57,369 nucleotides of DNA from an uncultured Alphaproteobacteria bacterium (lineage in GTDB: Bacteria > Pseudomonadota > Alphaproteobacteria > RF32 > CAG-239): the NCBI GenBank assembly GCA_944391505.1, contig CALXTV010000010.1:1-57369 (forward strand), read 5' to 3'. Below are positions 53,501 to 57,369 of the stretch, piece after piece. The position numbers and the translations under genes were made by a program. How positions within the stretch are numbered: the stretch's first letter is position 1; every line of letters starts with the position of its first letter. The notes below the pieces were generated by a model. That model made no database searches. It was given only the letters and a program-made list of their open reading frames with translations, and was not told the origin of the DNA.

Positions 53501-53979
53501 TCATTGATTTTGGCGGCAATGTCATCGGTGCAGTGATGCCAGACGGTTCGGTTATTGACCTCAACAATGTTGTTTTCGGACGGGTGCTTTCCGATGGCAG
53601 TGTGATTAATCAGGCGGGTAATCTGGTCGGTGAGGTTGCCGAAGGCGATATCGTCATTGACAATGCCGACAAAGTGGTGGGCTATGTTGATCTTGCCGGC
53701 AATGTCGTCGGTCTTGACCGGTCGATTATCGGCCGCAGTCTGTCCGGCGGACTGGCCATTGATGTAAATAACAATATTCTGGGCAGAATTTACAAAATCG
53801 GCGCGACAATTCTTGGAAATGATGGTAAATATATAGGCAGACTTGCCCCCGATGGCAGCGTTGTCAGCAAAGATGGCAAGAATATCGGGTATATCAAAAA
53901 TAACGGTTCGTTTATAGATTTGGATAAAAAAGTTTCCGGCTATGCTTTGCAGGAAGTAGCCAAAAACCGGAGGAATTAG
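50542..53979 (+). CDS. Giant VirB10-position protein of 17-residue GNVIG repeats
   Basis: About 1145 residues: a short cytoplasmic start, one membrane segment (about 18-40), an Ig-like domain (about 80-195: PVSMGQVVLGTEAKNVLTI ... CNITMNW) of the ASH/choice-of-anchor type, a Cys pair (CNFC), then about 900 residues of a 17-residue repeat with consensus DxxGNVIGRVLPDGTVV. The first 25 or so repeats are regular, later ones diverge. It begins with ATGA overlapping the VirB9 stop, exactly where VirB10 is expected, with bitopic topology like VirB10 but no TrbI C-terminal domain. Repeats of similar phrase occur in DUF3659 proteins. I infer a periplasm-crossing rod. Confidence 0.75.
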   Translation: MSKEVLTHSESYVKKTNRIILAVGITSFIIFVFGVMLLIKSNEVVDEYEEPVFTDNDDALNIGNANPLTDNLEFDIVDDGEVPITMTPDPVSMGQVVLGTEAKNVLTIGTNGKTAIKIDDVDLAEPPFDGFTYDDNCTGEELRGEQTCNITMNWIPVIHGNVQNNFIISWHEANLTSSNAKAAKVPVEGSAIRKEDCNFCETALPQGAAATEQAKAEIAAKQVRNAVNPNGEVIGTIDEDGYVRDADGNVIGRLNANGLVVDENGNVIGVGDNRKLVYDEFGNVIGNVNPDGTVVDKDGNVIGRMLPDGTVVNNEGTPIGKAVDAGYVYDENGNIIGRVLPDGTVVDMDGNVIGRLNEKGEVVDANGNVIGYVTKPGRTAIDENGNVLGVVMPNGAVVDANGNIVGYVDEDGNVVTEEVIGKTGPKRRLAYDKDGNVIGYIDENGNVVDFNGNVIGKMLEDGTLVDMNGNVIGRAGEYVDLALDKNGNVIGYVGADGKVYDKNGNVIGYVDEDGNVISNIKKKIGSLVRVELIPVTPQGTVLGVINNNGTVENEQRQVIGRILANGLVKDPSGNQVIAKLVRGGLVVGYGCRNIGYLEKNGKITKGNKELPYKIMPDGIVIDEAGLYIGEVVQPGRAFDNTCTLIGEVGTDGIVRDAANNYVGCVNPDGTVLNENGEIIGGVSRSGIAVTYDGEYLGKVSPNGIVQSAGALPVGCVGTYGDVFNKDGGYMGKVLENRYAYDLSGNFLNVVGENGKVSIPGGGEARLFANNLVADDANRIIGVAFNEKSIIVDPSGKFIGRVFPDGNVYSDKGISLGKISGRGTGFFSRQPGKLLPRGEVVDFSGKRVGKVNYDGRVLNRFGELQGRVDAKGMFIDNNNEYRGAVLQHGAAIGYDGSYLGYATSDGTIINLDGKHEGITSSDGKALNNDGEVIGEIVPEDIVVDIWGNYKGRVNSLGDVLDNKNENITAILPGGSTDKNLTLVKHGIVIDFGGNVIGAVMPDGSVIDLNNVVFGRVLSDGSVINQAGNLVGEVAEGDIVIDNADKVVGYVDLAGNVVGLDRSIIGRSLSGGLAIDVNNNILGRIYKIGATILGNDGKYIGRLAPDGSVVSKDGKNIGYIKNNGSFIDLDKKVSGYALQEVAKNRRN

Positions 53980-53980
53980 G

Positions 53981-56900
53981 GTGACTTTGAACGGCAGACG
54001 ATTGGTCTTTTTTAACAAAATAAGTTCGGGAATACGGATTTTCGGCTTTTTGTCTGCGTTGCTGTTTGCCTCGCCTGCAGCGGCGATTGAAATTACGGCC
54101 ATTGATTTCAACGGCGACCTTATCGGTAAGGTAATTCCTGATGGTAAAGTCGTCAGTCTTGACAATCAGCTCATCGGCAACGTTACCGCCGACAGCTTGA
54201 TTGTTAATTTTGACGGGGAACTTATCGGCGGCGTTATTCCGCAGGGTATTGCCATCGGCAACGACAACAAGCCTTTGGGCAAAGTATCCAACGACGGTTC
54301 GGTTCGCCTGGCTTCCGGAAAGATTGTCGGCAAAGTTTTGCCGAACGGCTTGGTTGTTGACGATTATTTTAATATTCTCGGTGCGGTTTTGTTTCCGGGC
54401 TTGATTTACTCTGATGAAGGAAAAACTGTCGGCCGGTTAACTGGTGACGGCCTGTATACCAATCTTCAGGGGCAGCAAATCGGTTTCATCTCTCCGGACG
54501 GTTATGCTTATCGTAAAGTAGGTAATGACTACCTGCTGGACGGCCGCCTGATTTCTTCAAAAATGGTTATCTCACTTGAAGGTGAATTTATCGGGAGTGT
54601 TTCGCCGGGCGGCAGTGTGACGGATTTTGATGCGAAAACAATCGGTTTTGTCCGGGCTAATGGCTATGTCTACAACGAAAACAACCAGATTATAGGCCAG
54701 ATTGTCAATTCCGGATTCGCGTTTGACAACAATGGCAAATATATCGGCTTTGTAACCTATAACGGAGAAGTTGTTAATAAAGAAGATGTTATCGGCCGGA
54801 TGCGCGCAGATGGCAAAATTGCCGATTCTGAAGGAGAAATTATAGGCTTTGCCGTTGATCTTGCGGCAACAGCGACGGATTTGGAAGGCCGCTATCTCGG
54901 CCGGATTATCCCGGGTGGCAATTTGGCGCAGGCAAGAGAAGTTGTCGGCCAGATTGGTGCACGCGGTACAATTATTGATAAAAACGGCAAAATCATTGGC
55001 CGTCTGATAAATGCCGGCCCCGTATTCAACTACCGGGGCGCTTTGCGAGCACATGCCCTGAAGAGCGGTTCGGTTATTTCTCTTGAGGGGTCTCCGCTCG
55101 GCAATATCCGGGCAAATCTGGCTTACGACAGCAACGGGTTGATTTTTGGCGCAACATTGAATAACGAACTGGCCGTTGCGCCTGCCGGCAAATTGCTCGG
55201 AATGAGCGGAATTGGCGCTTCGGTAATGGATGGCAACGAGAGACGTTTTGTTTCGCCTTTCGGTTTTCTTTTTTCTTCCGAAGGTGTCTTAAGCGGCGCG
55301 GTAATGCCTCTGTCCCCGATATATAATCTGACCGGTGCCGTCATTGCTTATATGATGCCGAATGGCAGTATGTTTAATAAAGGCGTGGTCGCACTTGGCC
55401 GGTTGACCGAAGCCGGCATCAGCATCGACGAGCGCAATCGTATCCTGGGGCGGAATATTGCTGCCGATTATGCTCTTTCGGCGGCGGGAGAACTGTTGGG
55501 CATTATTTCCGAGAGCAATATGGTTTTGGATAAGTCGCTTAAACCCGCGGCCAAAATTCTTCCGGACAATTCGGTTGTCAAAGCGGACGACAACACGGCT
55601 GTCAACTTGAATCCACAGCTTGGAACTGCCTCAGATAAAAATTTGGTTCTGAACATAACCGGAAATTTGTTCGGTTATGTCGGTATTGACGGCGCAGTGC
55701 GTAATCCGGCCGGCCAAATTGCCGGAAAAGTTGTTGACGGCGGTTTGGTCGTTGATAATTCAGGTCTTCCGGCTGGTGATACCAGTGGCTACAAGGCCGT
55801 TGTCGACGGAGATTGTTCATTGCTTGGCGTTTTAACGCCCCGAGGAGACATCCGTAATTATCGCGAAACCTTTATCGGCCGAATGCTCTGGAACGGACAA
55901 GCTGTTTCCGAAACAGGTGCCGTTATCGGCTATCAGGTCATTCCCGGCAGCGTTATTGATTTTAACGGCAATATTCAGGGAACAATTTCAACTTCCGGAC
56001 AGGTTATGACCTATGCAGGTGAGTTGCTAGGCTGTATTGACCGCCGGGGCAAACTTCGCAATGCCGACGGTGAAATTATTGCCGGCCGCACGGAATATTA
56101 CCCGGTTATGAATGTCAATGGTGTCTTTATTGGCCGTACGGTTTTGGACGGTTCGGTCGTTAATGAAGCTAACGAGTTTATCGGCTATATGCAGCCAAAT
56201 GACAATGTCAATTCCAAAACCGGCATACCAATCGGCCAGTTGTTTAAATATCGTTTTGCTTTTGATAACGGCAACAATTTCCTGGGGCGTGTCGGAACCG
56301 ATGCTCGCGTCCTCAATGCAAAAAATGAAGAAGTAGGCCGCGTAAGCTTTGACGGAACGGTTTTGCGTGACGGGAAAAGTATCGGTTATGCACTTTATGA
56401 TATGTATGTTTACGACAATGGCGGCAGCGTTATCGGATACATCACACGCGATGGCAATGTTCTTACCGTAAACGGCAGAAAACTTGGCCGCATAGACAAG
56501 GGTTTCCTGATTAATAACGAAAATAAGGTTGCCGGCCGTGGTAATCGCGATTTTTATATTCGCAATCAGAACAACATAGTTCTCGGAGAGTTGGAACTGA
56601 ACGGTAGCGTGGTCGATTCGTCAAATCATGTAATAGGTTCCCTGAAAGATAACGGACGAATTCTTGACAGTAACGGCAATGTTTTGGCTATTGCCAAGCC
56701 GTTGCAGTATTATAGCTTGTTAAAAGCGCTGACGGAAACCGAGGCAGCGCGTTTGGCCGCGGAAGAAGGAAATTTAACTTTAGGTGATGACGGTTATCTT
56801 CGCGATGCCAACGGCAATATTATTGGTCGGGTGCTGCCGGATGGCACGGTTGTTGACATGAACGGCAACGTCATCGGCCGCATTAACGAAAACGGTGAGT

Positions 56901-57369
56901 TCGTTGGTCTTGACGGAAAAGTAAAGGGAGAAGTTTCAGAAGAAAAAAGCTATACGGTTGGTGATGACGGTTATCTTCGCGACGCCAACGGCAATATTAT
57001 CGGTCGGGTGCTGCCGGACGGTACGGTTGTTGACATGAACGGCAACGTCATCGGCCGCATTAACGAAAACGGTGAGTTCGTTGGTCTTGACGGTAAGGTA
57101 AAGGGAAAAGTCGCCAAGGACGGTTATATTGTCGGCGATGATGGCTATCTCCGTGACGCCAATGGCAATATTATCGGCCGTGTAATGCCGGACGGCACGG
57201 TTGTAGACATGAATGGCAACGTCATCGGCCGTATTAACGAAAACGGTGAGTTCGTTGGTCTTGACGGTAAGGTAAAGGGAAAAGTCGCCAAGGACGGTTA
57301 TATTGTCGGCGATGATGGTTATCTCCGCGACGCCAATGGTAATATTATCGGCCGTGTAATGCCGGACGG
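53981..57369 (+). CDS. Second giant GNVIG-repeat protein, incomplete at the window edge
   Basis: The frame is open from GTG 53981 (GGAGG 7 bases upstream, one base after the previous stop) to the end of the window, over 1129 codons. It begins with a signal peptide (RIFGFLSALLFASPAAA) instead of a membrane anchor and is then built of the same 17-residue repeat from residue 30 on. The first 900 residues hold diverged copies; from about 56783 the repeats become near-identical in blocks of 58-59 residues. The C-terminus is outside the window, and a TrbI/VirB10 domain could be there. Confidence 0.75.
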   Translation, partial: MTLNGRRLVFFNKISSGIRIFGFLSALLFASPAAAIEITAIDFNGDLIGKVIPDGKVVSLDNQLIGNVTADSLIVNFDGELIGGVIPQGIAIGNDNKPLGKVSNDGSVRLASGKIVGKVLPNGLVVDDYFNILGAVLFPGLIYSDEGKTVGRLTGDGLYTNLQGQQIGFISPDGYAYRKVGNDYLLDGRLISSKMVISLEGEFIGSVSPGGSVTDFDAKTIGFVRANGYVYNENNQIIGQIVNSGFAFDNNGKYIGFVTYNGEVVNKEDVIGRMRADGKIADSEGEIIGFAVDLAATATDLEGRYLGRIIPGGNLAQAREVVGQIGARGTIIDKNGKIIGRLINAGPVFNYRGALRAHALKSGSVISLEGSPLGNIRANLAYDSNGLIFGATLNNELAVAPAGKLLGMSGIGASVMDGNERRFVSPFGFLFSSEGVLSGAVMPLSPIYNLTGAVIAYMMPNGSMFNKGVVALGRLTEAGISIDERNRILGRNIAADYALSAAGELLGIISESNMVLDKSLKPAAKILPDNSVVKADDNTAVNLNPQLGTASDKNLVLNITGNLFGYVGIDGAVRNPAGQIAGKVVDGGLVVDNSGLPAGDTSGYKAVVDGDCSLLGVLTPRGDIRNYRETFIGRMLWNGQAVSETGAVIGYQVIPGSVIDFNGNIQGTISTSGQVMTYAGELLGCIDRRGKLRNADGEIIAGRTEYYPVMNVNGVFIGRTVLDGSVVNEANEFIGYMQPNDNVNSKTGIPIGQLFKYRFAFDNGNNFLGRVGTDARVLNAKNEEVGRVSFDGTVLRDGKSIGYALYDMYVYDNGGSVIGYITRDGNVLTVNGRKLGRIDKGFLINNENKVAGRGNRDFYIRNQNNIVLGELELNGSVVDSSNHVIGSLKDNGRILDSNGNVLAIAKPLQYYSLLKALTETEAARLAAEEGNLTLGDDGYLRDANGNIIGRVLPDGTVVDMNGNVIGRINENGEFVGLDGKVKGEVSEEKSYTVGDDGYLRDANGNIIGRVLPDGTVVDMNGNVIGRINENGEFVGLDGKVKGKVAKDGYIVGDDGYLRDANGNIIGRVMPDGTVVDMNGNVIGRINENGEFVGLDGKVKGKVAKDGYIVGDDGYLRDANGNIIGRVMPD
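56783..57369 (+). repeat. Tandem repeat of 174-177 bp inside the second giant gene
   Basis: Copies start at about 56783, 56960, 57134 and 57308 (truncated by the edge), so the periods are 177, 174 and 174 bases. Each encodes GDDGYLRDANGNIIGRV, a middle TVVDMNGNVIGRINENGE and a GLDGKVKG end. Third and fourth copies are almost identical at DNA level. All periods are multiples of 3, so copy-number change keeps the frame. Confidence 0.9.

Noticed and set aside
56783..57369. Regular repeats considered as a CRISPR array
   Set aside because: The repeats have no unique spacers, are multiples of 3 and lie in one long open frame with a clear peptide repeat.

Overview
The window reads as an uncultured alphaproteobacterial chromosome. 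This rests on an XRE regulator and an SH3 protein of alphaproteobacterial style, DUF3768/DUF1737 cargo genes, and a VirB-type secretion operon next to an R64-type pilus operon. No rRNA or species marker is present, so the lineage is an inference. Base composition changes sharply: about 143-9459 is AT-rich, while the rest is closer to balanced.

Region 1 (about 95-9503) is an integrated element of about 9.3 kb. It has split a chromosomal tRNA-Arg(CCT) gene exactly at the anticodon loop: the 3' half lies at 95-142 and the 5' half at 9460-9503, both minus strand. A 15-bp direct repeat marks the two ends. The halves are not repaired by the element, but the element carries its own complete, clearly different tRNA-Arg(CCT) at 7138-7214. 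It also encodes a P4-type integrase coupled to an excisionase-like HTH protein, a second small tyrosine recombinase, an AAA/DUF4143 ATPase, two ankyrin-repeat proteins, DUF3768 and DUF1737 proteins, a GH24-type lysozyme with intact catalytic triad, a lipoprotein, a candidate small RNA and a highly structured RNA-like block resembling an IS200/IS605 right end.

Region 2 (9547-18376) is ordinary chromosome: an M20 peptidase, an SH3 protein, an unknown protein, a nitronate monooxygenase-like flavoprotein, a TerY-P signalling triad (vWA, PP2C phosphatase, kinase) with overlapping genes, a tiny lipoprotein, a TlpA-like thioredoxin, a gpt-like phosphoribosyltransferase and an XRE regulator.

Region 3 (18371-32147, minus strand) is a type IVb pilus operon in R64/IncI order: TcpQ-like lipoprotein, PilN secretin, PilO, PilP, PilQ ATPase, PilR, a leaderless pilin-like protein, three PilS-like pilins and a DotB/PilT-like ATPase. 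An OmpA-like envelope protein heads it.

Region 4 (32583 to the right edge, plus strand) diverges from the pilus operon and encodes a VirB-type type IV secretion apparatus: three VirB2-like proteins (one embedded in a large coiled-coil protein), VirB3, VirB4, four translationally coupled secreted coiled-coil proteins, VirB8, a VirB7-like lipoprotein, a second VirB8, VirB9 with a SPOR-like tail, then two giant proteins built almost entirely of a 17-residue G-N-V-I-G repeat, sitting where VirB10 is expected. The second runs off the window inside near-perfect 174-177 bp tandem repeats. VirB6, a canonical VirB10, VirD4 and a relaxase are not seen. The adjacency of a complete thin-pilus operon to a VirB apparatus with giant repeat proteins is the most unusual system here; the tRNA-splitting, tRNA-carrying element is the second.
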